A program made the translations under genes and the position numbers. A stretch of DNA of 64,000 nt from Omphiscola glabra (taxonomy: Eukaryota > Mollusca > Gastropoda > Lymnaeidae). The notes under the pieces are model-generated. The model made no database searches. It worked only from the letters and a program-made list of their open reading frames with translations, and was not told the origin of the DNA. Position 1 is the first letter of the stretch. The number at the start of each line of letters is the position of its first letter. Location: assembly GCA_964017045.1 (NCBI GenBank), contig OZ024807.1, forward strand, positions 18,769,813-18,833,812, written 5' to 3'. Positions 36,704 through 48,499 of this stretch are shown here, in pieces.

Positions 36704-36771
36704 CTAATTTTTTTTTTCATTCCTGAAGCAACAACCAGAAGTGCACTGATAACTGTCAGTACCCTGGTAGC
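36704..36771 (-). other. Downstream exon of the six-Cys peptide gene (copy 1): 3'UTR or alternative coding exon
   Basis: The minus strand has an acceptor (TTCTTCCCAG) at 36772. If read in phase 1, the exon encodes 21 residues with a C-x3-G-C-C arrangement (C-T-S-G-C-C) before TAG. The paralogous exon at 59934-59843 differs by one base at the second exon position and three further substitutions, and these three are all synonymous in this frame. The normal stop of the six-Cys exon lies upstream, so on the simplest model this is 3' UTR. Conservation of the frame suggests an alternative transcript. Confidence 0.4.
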
Positions 36772-37512
36772 CTGGGAAGAAAAAATGATTTCAATATTAT
36801 AAAAATCTAAAGCAATAAGTGAATTAATGATTTCAGTAAAAATGTGAGATCGAATCTAATTTTATCTGGTTAAAATAAATTTGACTAGCATTGTAAAAAT
36901 CATCCGATCACTAATTCCCAGTGTTATTAAGGATATGCAAACAATGCTGCATAATAAAAAAAAAGTGTATGTTTACTGTGTCAAAACTAAAATTTAACAC
37001 ATTAATTGTAAAATGCATGTGCATTAACAAAAAACATCCAACAATTTTTTTTTAGATTTTTTTTTTTTAAACACATGCTTAAATAAATGATTGAGTCTAT
37101 GAAAAACAAAACTGAATTCTATTAGAAAAGTGCACGTAAAACGAGATAACGAATTATACTATTAAATCACAAAGTGAAAAAAATATTTGGTTTAAATACA
37201 TTTCAACAAAAATAATTATTATCAATTACTATATTTTTTATTAACAAACTGTCATGACATTAATTACTTAAATAAATCACAATATGCATACATTTATATT
37301 ATCATAATATTCAACACATTAACTACCAATTAAGATTACATTACTTTATTCCCCCAATTTAAATATTACCTTTTTTTTTCATAAAGTTTTATTTTAAATT
37401 CAGCATTAAGAGAAACAGATTCACTAATTACGTCATGTCATTATTCAATGTGAAAATTGATTATAACAAGAAAACTAAATTTACTTACCAGTGTTGTTGT
37501 TGGGGTCACATT

Positions 37513-37725
37513 TTAGGTTCGCACTTTTATACAGCGTCTTCTGGTAAATGCTGATACATATACTTGAGTGCATTTTTCATCTTTCTTACAGCAGTCAGAA
37601 ATTTCACATAAATGTTTAGTTTGTGTACACTATATAAAAATACATACATATTAGAGATGTTAAAATAATACACGCAACAATGATACAATAATGTTCACAC
37701 ATGTTCAAATTGGTTCTACACTTTC

Positions 37726-37773
<48 letters not shown>

Positions 37774-40700
37774 CATATATATATATATAATATATATAGA
37801 TATATAGATATATAGATATAGAGATATATAAATATAATCATTTAGATTTATATATATATATCTATATCTATCTATATGTATCTATATATACATTGTACAA
37901 GAAAAAAGGAGACATGAGTGACTGCAACAACTATCGTGGAATCTCCCTTCTTAGCATAGTATGAAAGGCCTTCACCCGAGTTGCATTAAGACGATAAAAT
38001 GCATGGCACAGTGTGCTATGACGCTGCCACCTCAGAAGCTTTTCCAGTAAGTAGTGGAGTAAAGCAAGGCTGTGTGCTAGCTCCTACTTTATTTGCAATC
38101 TTCTTCTCCATCTTACTACAGTATGCCTTCAATAACAACAGCGAGGCGATGTACATCCACACTATAGCTGACGAGAGATTATTCAACATTGCGCGCCTTA
38201 GAGCTAAGACCAAAATAAGAAAGGTCATGCTACGCGAGCTCTTATTTGCAGATGACGCCGCTTTAGTATCTCACTCAGCAGACGGCCTAATTAGCCATGT
38301 ATCCATCTTATCCGCTGCCTGACCATTAGCTTAAAGAAAACCAACATTATGGCTCAGGACGCTGACTCTCTCCCCACAATCTCCATCGACGATTACGACT
38401 TGGATGCTGTTGACAGATTCACATATCTAGGGTCGAACATTTCGAGCACCCTCTCAATGGAGGATTAGATAAGTGGTAGGATAGGGAAGGCCGCAACTGT
38501 CATGGCGAGACTGAAGAAAAGAGTCTGGTCCAATGCCTAACTCACAACACTAACTAAGCTGCAGGTATACCAGGCCTGCGTACTAATGCCTAATCTATGG
38601 ATGCGAGTATGTGACCACATGTCCCAGGCACGAAAAAAGGCTCAATGGCTTCCACCTCAGATGCCTGCGCCGCATCCTTGACATCAAATGGCAAGAGAAA
38701 GTCCTTAACATGGATGTCCTGTCTCAAACAAATATGTGCAGCTTTTCAGCCATTTTAATCCAAAGACGCCTCCGCTGGCTTGGGCACGTCAAGCGAATGC
38801 AACCTGGTCACATACCTAAGGACATGCTGTATAGCGAGCTGGCGACAGGCAAAAGGTCAGTTGGACGCCTCGTCTCAGATACTTAGACATATTCAAAAGA
38901 GACATGAAGGTGGCCAACATCAACATCTCAAATTAGGAGGACCTGGCGGAAGATCAATCCACATGGCGGGGCATCGTAAAGGCAGGATCACTACGTGACG
39001 AGGAGCTCTACAGGGCGGAAGCAGTTGTAAAGAGAGCGCAGAGAAAGACCAGAAAACACTGCTGCACCGCATTCGTGTGCGGGACATGCAAAAGAGACTG
39101 CCACTCGAGGATCGATCTCACTAGCCACACCAAGAACTGCATTCAGAAAAGATAAATATATCGTCTTTCGTAGACGGAAAGATGCAATACATAAATACAT
39201 ATACTGCATATCAAACTAGTTTTAATTTTATTAGGAGCGGAGTAAATATTTTTTTTTTTAAATTATCCAAATTAATTTAGTGGGTCAAAATTGAGAAGCA
39301 ATATTCTACCTCAAAAAACAAAATAACAAAGCAACCTTTTAAAATGCATATAAATAGCATAGATGCCGAAGCACTAGCTGGCTTAGTTGATCATTCTTTC
39401 AGATTCCTATCTATTGAGTTTTGCTTCCAATGAGTCATATTTTGTTGGGTAAAAAGACAAAAATAGTGCGCTTAAGATGATAGTCTCGTTTGTTTTACAC
39501 AAGTTAACTAGCAGTAGACCATTTAAGTTGCAGTTCTATTACCATGTACTCCAAGAATCTCTTTCCATGTGGAGCGGGCTGCTCATAATCTAGCATACAG
39601 GTCTCAAAGAATATGTGTTTCTCTTATTTACGAAATTTGCAGAAAAGTTTTTTTTGTTCTACCTAAAATGTATTTTACTTATTTCAGCATAGTTCAAAAC
39701 TGGAGCATAAGCCCAGATTAGAATGGCCCCCTTATTTTAAAAACAAAGTCTCAGTGTAACCTAATTTTGGTTAATGCAGTTCTGGTAGCTTTGTTGATGT
39801 ACTGGGTTTTCTAGTTTTGGTTGCTAAGGTAACACTAACTTGTCGTCGTTCGTAAATAAATTGTAATGCTTTCAAAACTGTCACATACTCTGCTAAACTT
39901 TCCAGATAATTGTATTCCAAAATCGCCATCAATTGGGCATTACGATGACATTATGATGTCTGTAAAATGGCTCAAACATGAGTGGTATGGCCACGTGACC
40001 AGATAACAAGGGCTCGCCAAAGAAATAATATCAGTCACTACTAGAGGAGGGAGAAGAAGATGAAGAGAGAGAAAAAGAATGGCAGATAACATTAAACAGT
40101 AGACTGTATTAAAACAAGGCGATGCTATGCGTAGTGCAGAAAACCGAAAGGAATGAAAAAGGATAGTTTGCATGTCATCTTTTGTGCCCCAACGGTAAAA
40201 AGACTAACGGACTTGAGGATGCTGAATTAATAATAAACTAATTTTTTCGTTTAAACTTGTTTTTCAAATATGTGTTCAGGGCTACTTTCGATAATTATAG
40301 TACACTTCAAAAATGGTGCAGCCTTCCTTCGTTACTTCTCGTACCAAAAACTGTGGTCTAACGGTATATCAGACCTATGAGGTTAATTCTCGTCACTCAC
40401 TTGGTCAAGTAAATTTAACACTTAATAGTCAATTGTAAATAATGTATTTATTATTCCCATGTACTGAAATATAAATTTGGAAATGGCGTCAGCAGGACCT
40501 CGATCCTAAGCCTTTTATGCCCTCCCTAACGCACCCCTCGACGTGGATCGCCCCAACCCACAACAACTCGATCGGGTTTGCTGATATAGGCCCACCCCTC
40601 AGGGGACGTGCGAGATACACAAAACGCTGCGTTTAAATCGTTCGCAGCTCACACTCCCAGGAGTCGAGATGATGCATTAACGTCCTAATTTCTCCCCCCA

Positions 40701-42151
40701 CCCATCCAAGGGAAGAGTCGGACGCCCTCTAGGAGGAATTCTGCATTGGGTTTCCACCTATCAAATAATTTGCAAAAAAGCAGGGACGAAACAGTTTCCT
40801 AGGAGAAGCTTTCTCAGGGATGCCTATTTAGAGTCATAGGCCAGAGACTTCCACAACAGCCTCTCGCCTCATATCCCTTAACAGCAACTTGTAATCATGA
40901 TCCATACCCTGTATCTGTCTTTTCTTCCATCTGTAAAATATCACAGCTGGCAGCCCTGTAGGAGCTGTTTATTCCGGCAGGTACCGTGCATGCCCTTGTC
41001 TGCCACAGCGAGGTACGCGATGTTGGTCTTGTTTCCCGGCTTAACGTCAAGGGTGTTCGTTGGCCAAGGCTTCCAAATCGGAAAGCCACCGCATACTTGC
41101 CGACCGGAATCCTGGGATGAATTCCCATTTACCCGAATATCCACTTGTTTCAAAACACAGTTGCTAATTCATCCAGCAGAAAAATATACTCCTCAGGAAA
41201 CAGCCATACAGCGAATCTTACAAAATGTATGTATATCTTGACTCTTCTCTGGATTACGACACATCGGCTCAACTCTCACTTAACTAACGATTATCACACA
41301 CTGCATTTTATATTTTTAAACACAAACACCCAGGATAAACTAAAAGCTCAACACAAAAAAAAACTTCACAAACTGACCACACGACTTACAACTAAGAAAA
41401 CACTCACGCGATCAACAACTCCACCTACCAAACATTTAAAACAATCCAGTTCACAACAATATGTTTATTTATTTTTTTTAAATGTAAAGGTCTGTTTGTG
41501 AATAAATAAACATAGTATTTTTAACAATAGTGCGCATATGCACTGTGGTTAAAGAAAATGGACGTAGCAAAAGAGTTTAGGTTAGTGCGGTATATGATAA
41601 CTAGGTGCTGTGTGGCCGACCAGAGCCTAAACTGAGTCATTCTTGCTACGTCCTCAGCAAACCTTAGATAAGGAAAAGCAACACCAGCACCACTGATGGA
41701 TGGGTCTAATTAACCTTGGATGGCAACTCATCTAAGAAAAGGTAAACTTTGAACCTACGGTATGCAATTGTTTATTAAAAAAACTGATGTCATTTCCGTG
41801 TAAATATACCCTTTTTTTTTCTTTTAGCTATCTATATAGACTATGATTTAAAACATATATATATAACTAACACCTAAAACTATAAATTTGTTTCAATTTT
41901 CTGCACTACTTTGTTGGTGTTAACATTTTAATGTACATCATTGTAACAGACATAACAAACAAACAAGAAAGCACATAAAAAACATCAGCGTACATAGTTG
42001 CACTCTTATGGGGGCGTAACATATTAATACTTAAAAACAAAAGAAAGTGATGTTTTACAATTATACACATAATAAGTCTTACCCCTTGGACTGAACCTAA
42101 TGTAAGGCATATAAGTGTCATTACCAGACAAGTACTCATTGACCAGTTCAT
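37513..42151 (-). CDS. Second small secreted six-cysteine (ICK-like) peptide precursor; exons 42151-42083 and 37629-37513
   Basis: The signal exon (42151-42083) has the same length (23 codons), phase 0 end and acceptor context (CAG|AATGAAC) as the + strand gene at 7906. Its residues match at 12 of 23 positions, including M-N, C-L and C-L-T-L. The mature exon starts at 37629 after TATATAG and reads in phase 0 to TAA at 37513-37515. Cysteine spacing is C-X6-C-X4-CC-X5-C-X12-C, with 38 residues, and it is rich in Lys/Arg near the last Cys. A donor (GTAAGT) follows 24 nt after the stop, as in the + strand gene. The 4.45-kb intron contains LINE fragments. Pairing these two exons is inference from phase, order and the sister gene. 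Whether it is a toxin, antimicrobial or signalling peptide is unknown. Confidence 0.6.
37727..37890. repeat. (TA)n and TATAGA tract
   Basis: Pure TA followed by ATATAGATATATAGATAT variants. The TATAGA part is shared with 63010-63125 and flanks the LINE fragment. Confidence 0.9.
37892..39210 (+). mobile_element. Decayed LINE (RTE/CFDP2-like) RT fragment with C-terminal zinc knuckle
   Basis: The frame is broken but reads D-C-N-N-Y-R-G-I-S-L-L, then S-S-G-V-K-Q-G-C-V-L-A-P-T-L-F and the catalytic F-A-D-D (about 38250). Downstream are Y-L-G-S-N-I-S-S-T-L-S, R-C-L-R-R-I-L-D and L-R-W-L-G-H-V. Near 39060-39130 is a Cys/His motif, C-G-T-C-K-R-D-C-H-S-R and H-T-K-N-C, typical of the C-terminus of this family. 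It ends in a TCGTCTTTCGTAGACGGAAA hairpin. About 240 bp are missing near 37990 relative to the copy at 63.13 kb. Several stops make it non-functional. Confidence 0.85.
39211..39929. other. No gene seen
   Basis: AT-rich sequence between two LINE fragments; nothing supportable. Confidence 0.5.
39945..40235 (+). mobile_element. C-terminal remnant of a different LINE family
   Basis: Broken + strand frames include K-W-L-K-H-E-W-Y-G-H-V-T, L-A-K-E-I-I and G-G-R-R-R followed by an Arg/Lys run, A-D-N-I-K and K-T-R-R-C-Y-like text. The order (GHV-T, then GGRRRGR-like, then DNI) is the usual C-terminal tail of one class of animal LINE RTs. It is heavily decayed, with several stops. The minus frame 39940-40173 is its shadow. 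Confidence 0.6.
40490..41170. mobile_element. GC-richer island of probable transposon origin
   Basis: A composition shift relative to the flanks, with several overlapping open frames on both strands (40895-41241), as expected from GC content. No domain is recognised. The sharp edges and nearby LINE-derived repeats suggest LINE 5' sequence. Confidence 0.35.
41675..41760 (+). mobile_element. Interspersed repeat copy related to 34.8 kb
   Basis: ACCAGCACCACTGATGGATG, then AACCTTGGATGGCAACTCAT, then CTAAGAAAAGG, collinear with 34805-34885. Confidence 0.6.
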
Positions 42152-42869
42152 TCTGAGGGAAAATACAAATGATTTTATTCTCCTAAAGTATAAATAAATA
42201 TTTTAATATGTTATTGTAAAACCTCAATTACAAACGTTTTTTCCTGTTATTTTATGTCATAATTGTATATGAAAGTATTCAAAGAGTAGCATGAAAGCAA
42301 CATAAAAATGCAAATGTATACTTTTTAGAGTTACAATGTTTGAATCAAATACCAAACCACGAAGAGACTCTTGCATTACAAGCAACGTTATCCCAATGAA
42401 AGGTGCTGGAAATACTCGTCGGAGCTTCCTTATTGTTTTGTTTAAATTATCTCCATCAACGCATTTATAAAAAATAATTAAAGAAAAACATTTCTAATAT
42501 ATTGTTTTCTGTTTGAGTTCTTCTATTTGTAGAAGTTTCTAGTAAAGTCATACAAGTTGAAATTGTTTTTCTATAAATGAACACTGTCACGGCCTTTACC
42601 AAACGTTGATGTCATATGAGCTGGGTTGTTGTGAGAGCCATCCTGCTAAAGAAACGTTTGCAAGAAGAAAACATTGAAAACAATATTACAGCCCTCTTAA
42701 AAGAGAGCTCTTAATGCTTAAGGAAATGTATGAAAATTTTCGGCCAGAGTCACGTTATACCGAAAGCATCAAAGATGTTGAGCCTCCTTTTAAAGGCAAT
42801 GATCATAGGTTATTAGAATGTTACATGCATGTACGACGTAGTGGAAATGACTAACCAAGTGTGAATTGG

Positions 42870-43015
42870 TGCAGACTTAAAGAGGAAAAGATGGAGGTAG
42901 ATAGGACACACTTTTTGTAAGACCCCAAATAATATCAACAAGCAATTCAAAACATCAACTACCCAAAGAAAAAATGAAGAAAGAAAGGACTATTGGATGC
43001 GTGGGTAGGAGTGCA
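42870..43015 (+). mobile_element. C-terminal remnant of a third LINE class
   Basis: The + strand reads K-R-K-R-W-R-(stop)-I-G-H-T, then K-T-P-N-N-I-N-K-Q and a Lys/Arg-rich stretch. This is the conserved (R)RWRWIGH-T...NNI tail found at the C-terminus of many LINE RTs. Only about 150 bp is recognisable and it holds a stop. Confidence 0.6.
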
Positions 43016-43449
43016 AGAAGCAGACACGCATAGTGTGGCGTACATTTGAATTAACTGGAAAATTAAGGACCGAAATAAATTGATAATCCGCGTAGTCGAC
43101 AAAAGATTCAAGTAGGGTAATACGCATATAAACGTATCAGTAAAATGTGATAATACATAGTTTTATTTAAAACAAATTCTTCATGAAATGTATATTCTAA
43201 CAAAAAATTAATTTGCAATATTCAAGTCATCATTTCCCACTTTTAATAAAATCCAAAATAGAGCATTACTAATGTTCACCACAATTTATAATTCTCTAGG
43301 TTATGTGTAGATTTCTTATTTAAAAATGATTAACACATACTGATTACTTACCTCTTAGAGACTTATCGTTAGCTTAGATTCAATTTAAATTAAAAAATTA
43401 CAATATTTTGATTTTAACATATGTTTGAACAAAGCTATAACAAATAAAG

Positions 43450-43939
43450 AAGGTTAAACCTGAAAAAGGGAACGCAACAAAGCAACGAATGTGTCGGTTG
43501 GAAGCCTACTTAAGCGAGCAAATACGAGGGAACGAATAAAATATACCACTTAGCTAATAAGTATTGTCATCGATGGCAGCAAAAGAGTTGTGACAGAAAA
43601 TAATTGGGTGAGTGATTAAATATAGGAGAGGGAAAGACAAGAGGAGAAGTTGATCCACTGCTATAGGTCGTGACGTGGAGGAGCGGAGCTAGGCTCAAGT
43701 TGTGAATAGAGACATGAATTTCATACCATGTGGTATCAAAATGCAAAAGGTTAAGTTACGCTTGTAGCTGAGTGTGTTAATGCTAGTCATGTTCGCGCTT
43801 ATTATCAACTCCAAGACCCTGGTGATCGCTTTAATTGAAATGTTTACAGACTGGAACTGTTTATCTTGAGTGATATTACGGAGGTATTCAATACACCTCT
43901 CAGAGTTTTTTTGCGTTCCTTTTTTTCAGGTTTAACCTT
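43450..43939. mobile_element. 490-bp MITE with ~28-bp terminal inverted repeats
   Basis: AAGGTTAAACCTGAAAAA followed by GGGAACGCAA at 43450-43477 is inverted at 43911-43939 with only a small A-run length difference. The interior (43478-43910) has no transposase. The target duplication is unclear, so the superfamily is not assigned. Confidence 0.75.
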
Positions 43940-44579
43940 GTTTTGTTTTACTTATTTCCTATTTTAATAACTTGATTGCAGTCTCTATCAGTAACACCTA
44001 TTTCCAAATAATAATTATTTCATTTATGAGTCTTAACATTCAAATATAAATTAACATTTGTAAACAATATATTGCTGACCTTGTACAAGGATGTATGCAC
44101 AATATATTGCTTACCTTTAAAAAGTATGTATGCAGTCACTTAATGGTGCTTGCTTTGTGAAGAAGTGAGGCGCCCGGGTTGTCGTCCACCTACTCCACTC
44201 TAGGTATATATCATTACACTATGGGATGCGATAGATGGACACCCACATCAGTGGATCTCAAAATTGTACCAGGGAAAAAACTTAATACGCCAGCAGGTGT
44301 CGACTCTATCATTGACGTTCACGTTTTAAAATGGATTTTTCTTGCTTTATATTTTATTATTTGAAATAACTTGAACCAGTAATAACCAAATGGTTTGATT
44401 AGTAAATAGATAATAAATCCGGCTTTGCTCTCGAGGTTCTCTTTGAAAATAAGCTCGTAATGCGTAATAAGCAGAGATGTAGTCAAATGAACTTCGCTAA
44501 AATAAATATTAAAATTTTAAAAAAATATATGTGTTTAAAGTCTAGATTTAAAATGACTATTTTGCACACTTCAGGCCAC
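43940..44579. other. No gene seen
   Basis: AT-rich sequence. Open frames at 44179-44364 and 44460-44654 lack support. Confidence 0.5.
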
Positions 44580-45250
44580 ATGTCACATTTATCACAAAAT
44601 AGGCATTGCGGTATATTCAACTCAACGACAATATCATCTCAGAATATGCAGTGAGGTACATTTATCTCAATGACACATTTATCACATAATAGGCAGTGAG
44701 GTAAATTCAACTCAATGGCAAGTTTATCACATAATGGGCAGTGCGGTACATTCAACTCAATGGCACATTTATCACTGAATGGGCAGTGCGGTACATTCAA
44801 CTCAATGGCACATTTATCACTGAATGGGCAGTGCGGTACATTCAACTCAATAGCACATTTATCACTTAATGGGCAGTGCGGTACATTCAACTCAATGGCA
44901 CATTATCACATAATGGGCTGAGGTACATTCAACTCAATGACACATTTATCACAGAATGGGCAGTGAGGTACATTCAACTCAATGGCACATTATCACATAA
45001 TGGGCTGAGGTACATTCAACTCAATGACACAATTATCACAGAATGGGCAGTGCGGTACATTCAACTCAATGGCACATTTATCACTGAATGGGCAGTGCGG
45101 TACATTTAACTCAATGATACATTTATCACAGAATGAGCAGTGAGGTACATTTAACTCAATGGCACATTTATCACAGAATGGGGAGTGAGGTACATTTAAC
45201 TCATTGACACATTTATCACAGCATTGGCAGTTTGGTACATTCAACTAAAT
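44580..45250. repeat. 45-bp minisatellite, about 15 copies
   Basis: The unit contains AATGGGCAGTGCGGTACATT, CAACTCAATGGCACA and TTTATCACTG. Because 45 is a multiple of three and the unit is stop-free, both strands show long 15-residue repeat frames; on the minus strand they carry a regular H-C-P ... D-K-C pattern. These are treated as repeat artefacts. Two units are shortened (near 44905 and 44995). Confidence 0.95.
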
Positions 45251-45357
45251 GAAAAGCTTATCACACAATGCTGGAGTGAATACACATTTCTTTTGTTTTA
45301 TTTAATTAATGTATGTGAAACTGTTAAGTTCATGATTATGTTGGTTAACTTGTATTT

Positions 45358-45408
45358 ACAGCGTGGTGAGAGCAGCCTTAGGCTGGGATGCCACGCTATT
45401 TAAATAGC
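45358..45408 (+). mobile_element. Hairpin-type SINE/LINE 3' end, diverged copy
   Basis: CAGCGTGGTGAGAGCAGCCT, then TAGGCTGGGATGCCACGCTA, matching the copy at 56540. The outer AGCGTGG/CCACGCT can pair. The AAT tail is lost. Confidence 0.65.
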
Positions 45409-46440
45409 GGTACATTACATTCAGTGAAAAGAATATCACAAAATGGGCAGTGCGATATCTTGAACTCAATGAAATGTTTATCCAGGTATAGACAGTGTGG
45501 TGTCTTTACTTCAACAAAATCGTTTTAATACGGTAATAATGGCTAACAGAAGAATTTCAGTTAAACAAAGTGTTAATATAATGGCTCATTGGTTTGAGAA
45601 TTTTGGTCGGGTTCTGGAAAAGAAGGGCGCCATTTGTATTTAGTTTAATGATTGAACCAAAATGTTTGCATCGATTTAAGTCTTAGGTACTATTTTTCTG
45701 AAACTTTCATTTGATTGAAAACGTCTAGGACCAAAGCTCAACGAATGAACAATCGATCGTGGAGAGAAAAGTCAATGTGACCTTATTGTATTTCCAGTCT
45801 GGCTCATCTTTGTACGGACATTTTATTTTGGTTCGATTCAATTCGACCTGTTGTTTGCAGTGTTTGAAACGAAATTATATTCTACGGCATATCGATCATG
45901 TGTGGTCCCATCTGCATGTGAACAATGCCTTAGTTTTAGTTTGTATGTTATACGTTTCAAACCTACGAATAGATGTTTGCTTTAATCCATGGATTCTTAA
46001 CCAGGAATACAGACACATTTATTGGATTGTGCTAGAGACAATGCCATGGGAAATGGGAAAACACAAAGCATATGATACTTGTCTACATCTATTATCGTTA
46101 TGTGCTTGAAATAAATTATATATACATGTATATATATGTAAATATATATAAATGTGCGTGTGGGTACTAGGCTACAACATGTTTAAGAACCAGTTTATTT
46201 ATGTTGGATCTCGGGTAGGTTAAGATGTGTACGTGTCACTATTGTATCACGAAAAAAAGTTGTTGATGATATTATTTGTTTATATTCAGCAACGGAAGTT
46301 AAGACCTATACCTTTAAAATGTTTCATATTTATTGTGCTCTTAATAGACACAAGTTAAAATGTTTAACACTTTTGTTTTTAATACACAAAATGAATAGCA
46401 ATTGTAGTTTGTTTAAAAATTCGAATTACTGTCATTTTTT
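45409..46440. other. No gene supported
   Basis: 45420-45530 holds two more very diverged units of the 45-bp minisatellite. An open frame at 45759-46109 (+, 116 codons) has near-normal composition but no recognisable motif or splice context. It could be a fragment of a transposon or a relic exon. Confidence 0.35.
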
Positions 46441-46479
46441 TATATGAGCCAACATGCAATGGTTTCAATTTTGCTACAG

Positions 46480-46935
46480 TCTACAGCATTATAAGTATTC
46501 CGATTCCGGTGGGCTCTCAATCCCGTCAGTATTCCGCTCCCTTTAGTGTTACGTTTCCGGGTGCGATTCCGATCCCCCTGGATCCCAATTCCGGTATGAT
46601 CCCAATACCGTCGGTATTCCGATCCCGGTGGTATCTCGCTACCCATGGAATAATTATACCGTGGGATCCCGATACCGGTTGAATCTCGAAAGCTGTCGGA
46701 TCCCGAGTCCTGTGGGGTACAGATCTCGGTAGGTTTGAGTTTTTCGATAGGATACTGATCCAAGTGGGATCCTAATCCCGTTCGAATGCCGATCCCGTTA
46801 CTATCCCGTTTCCCGGTAGGATCCTCTTCTCCGATAGGATTTAATTTCCTGATAAGATTCATATTCCGGTTTGATCCCGATACCCGATTGAATCGCGTTA
46901 CCGTGGGAGTCAATTTACTGCTGGATCTCGTCAAC
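46480..46935. repeat. Degenerate ~20-bp GATCCC/CCGG array, block 1
   Basis: Dozens of loose copies of GATCCCGATNCCGGTGGGAT. Both strands show long open frames as a result (164 codons on minus at 46440-46934; 63 on plus). No protein is inferred. Confidence 0.8.
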
Positions 46936-47099
46936 GTTTCAATAAGCTTTTATATCCCATTATGTATTCCCTTATAAATATATTGAAATTTCTAAACATT
47001 CTAGATACAATTTGATAACCTTTAAACGTGTAGACAATAACTTTCTAAGTAAGTATTTTTTAAACTTGAAAAATATACAACTAAATGCACTGCCATAGC

Positions 47100-47800
47100 T
47101 ATAATACATTTAAACTAAAAGAGGGAGTCCAGTGTTGGCCCAATCCATAATTTATCGAATCAGTTTTAACTGAGATGGTTGGCCCAATAAAAAATAATTC
47201 AGATATATTATGGAGTTAAAATTTAAAATTTATCCCATTAAAATTTGTTTTAAAATGTCTTAGATAAAGCTTTTTTAAAATTATAGAACTTTCTGGAAAA
47301 TTCTAAATTGGATATTTTTAGTTTTAAATATGTCGATATTTTAATAAGGATGAAGTGTATTGCTACCATGCCACATAAAAACTATAGTTTTGACTAATCC
47401 TACTGATAATTATAAAGCTTAAATAAGAAAAAAATGAATGTGGCCCTCGGTTACAGAGGGATGTATATTATGAGTTCAGTACCCTTCGTTATTTGAATAT
47501 GTATAATCATGTGTACGTATACTAAATTTGGTCAAGATCCATCTATACATGCAGGAGTATTTGTCATTTGTTTTATTCATTTAGCTTATTTAAAAAAAAT
47601 AAAAGAATTCTGGGTTCCCCGGACCCACACAAAAAGCTATTAAAAGTTCTCAACAACTTAAGAGTTCTTTCTGGATAATGATGGATATATGTGCTAAGAT
47701 TGATCAAGATCCATCAATCCGTGTAAAAGCATTTGTGGAAAAGACAAACAAACAAATTTTACTTTTATTTATACACTAGCGGATATACCCGGCATTCGCT
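47100..47800. repeat. Interspersed repeat body flanking the GATCCC arrays
   Basis: Contains CCATAATTTATCGAATCA, ATTATGGAGTTAAAATTTAA, TTTCTGGAAAATTCTAAATT and GGTCAAGATCCATC. All recur in the same order at 48600-49080 and partly at 49130-49450. On the minus strand they recur at about 53030-53330. The end box ACACTAGCGGATATACCCGG is at 47773. Confidence 0.75.
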
Positions 47801-47849
47801 GGGAAAACATTCGGAACCACGGAAATTCTACAAAGTACAGCCTTTTAAT

Positions 47850-48410
47850 TATTTCCGATCCCGTTGGGCTCCCAATCATATCGGTATCCCGGTCCCGCTA
47901 GTAAACTGTTTCCCGATGGGATTCTGATTCCTCTGGATCCCAAGTCATTTATGATCCCAATTCCGTCGGTATTCCGATCCCTTTGGTATCTCGATACCAG
48001 TGGGATAACGATTCCGGTGGAATCCTGATCCCGGTTGGATCCCCGAAGCTGTCGGATCCCGATACCAAGGGGGATCCCTATCCCTTTAGGATGCCGATCA
48101 TGTTAGGATCTTATTCCCGTCTGTATTCCGATCCCGGTGGTATCTCGATACCAGTGGCTTAACGATATCGGTGGGATTCAGATAGCTGTGGATATCGATA
48201 CCGGTGGGTTACCGATACCGGTGGTGTACCGATACCAGTTGGGTACCGATCTCGTTAAGTTTTACTTTTCCGCTAGGAATCCCGTAGTATTCCGTTTCCC
48301 GGCGGGATCCTCTTCTCTGATAGGATCCCATTTTCTGATAGGATCCCGATCAGGGTTTGATCCCGTTACCCGATGGAATCGCGTAACGTTGGGTTTATTT
48401 AACTGGTAAA
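47850..48410. repeat. Degenerate GATCCC/CCGG array, block 2
   Basis: Same family as 46480-46935, with units such as GATACCGGTGGGTTACCGAT. The + frame (90 codons) and - frame (87 codons) are repeat-derived. Confidence 0.8.
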
Positions 48411-48499
48411 ACTCGTTAACGTTACTATAAGCTTTTATGTCCCTTGTTATTTCCCGTAAAGCTATATAGACTTTGCTGGAACATTCTATATTAAATTTA

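Larger units (their letters stand above)
36492..39210. repeat. Segmental duplication, copy 1 (partner 59658 to beyond 64000)
   Basis: Begins at ATTACACTTTAAAGATCAGG and runs through the downstream exon (36.77 kb), the six-Cys exon (37.5 kb), a TA-rich tract and a LINE fragment. The order and orientation match 59658-60943 plus 62995-64000. Similarity is high by eye, with a few differences per line. Copy 2 has an additional LINE insertion at 60945-62995, and each copy carries its own deletion inside the shared LINE fragment. Confidence 0.9.

Noticed and set aside
40895..41241. Overlapping open frames on both strands (70-114 codons)
   Set aside because: They lie in a GC-richer island where long frames are expected. 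No domain was recognised.
45759..46109. 116-codon + strand frame
   Set aside because: Reasonable composition but no motif, splice context or homologue I recognise; left as unassigned sequence.
46440..46934. 164-codon minus-strand frame
   Set aside because: Made entirely of degenerate GATCCC/CCGG repeat units; the opposite strand is similarly open.
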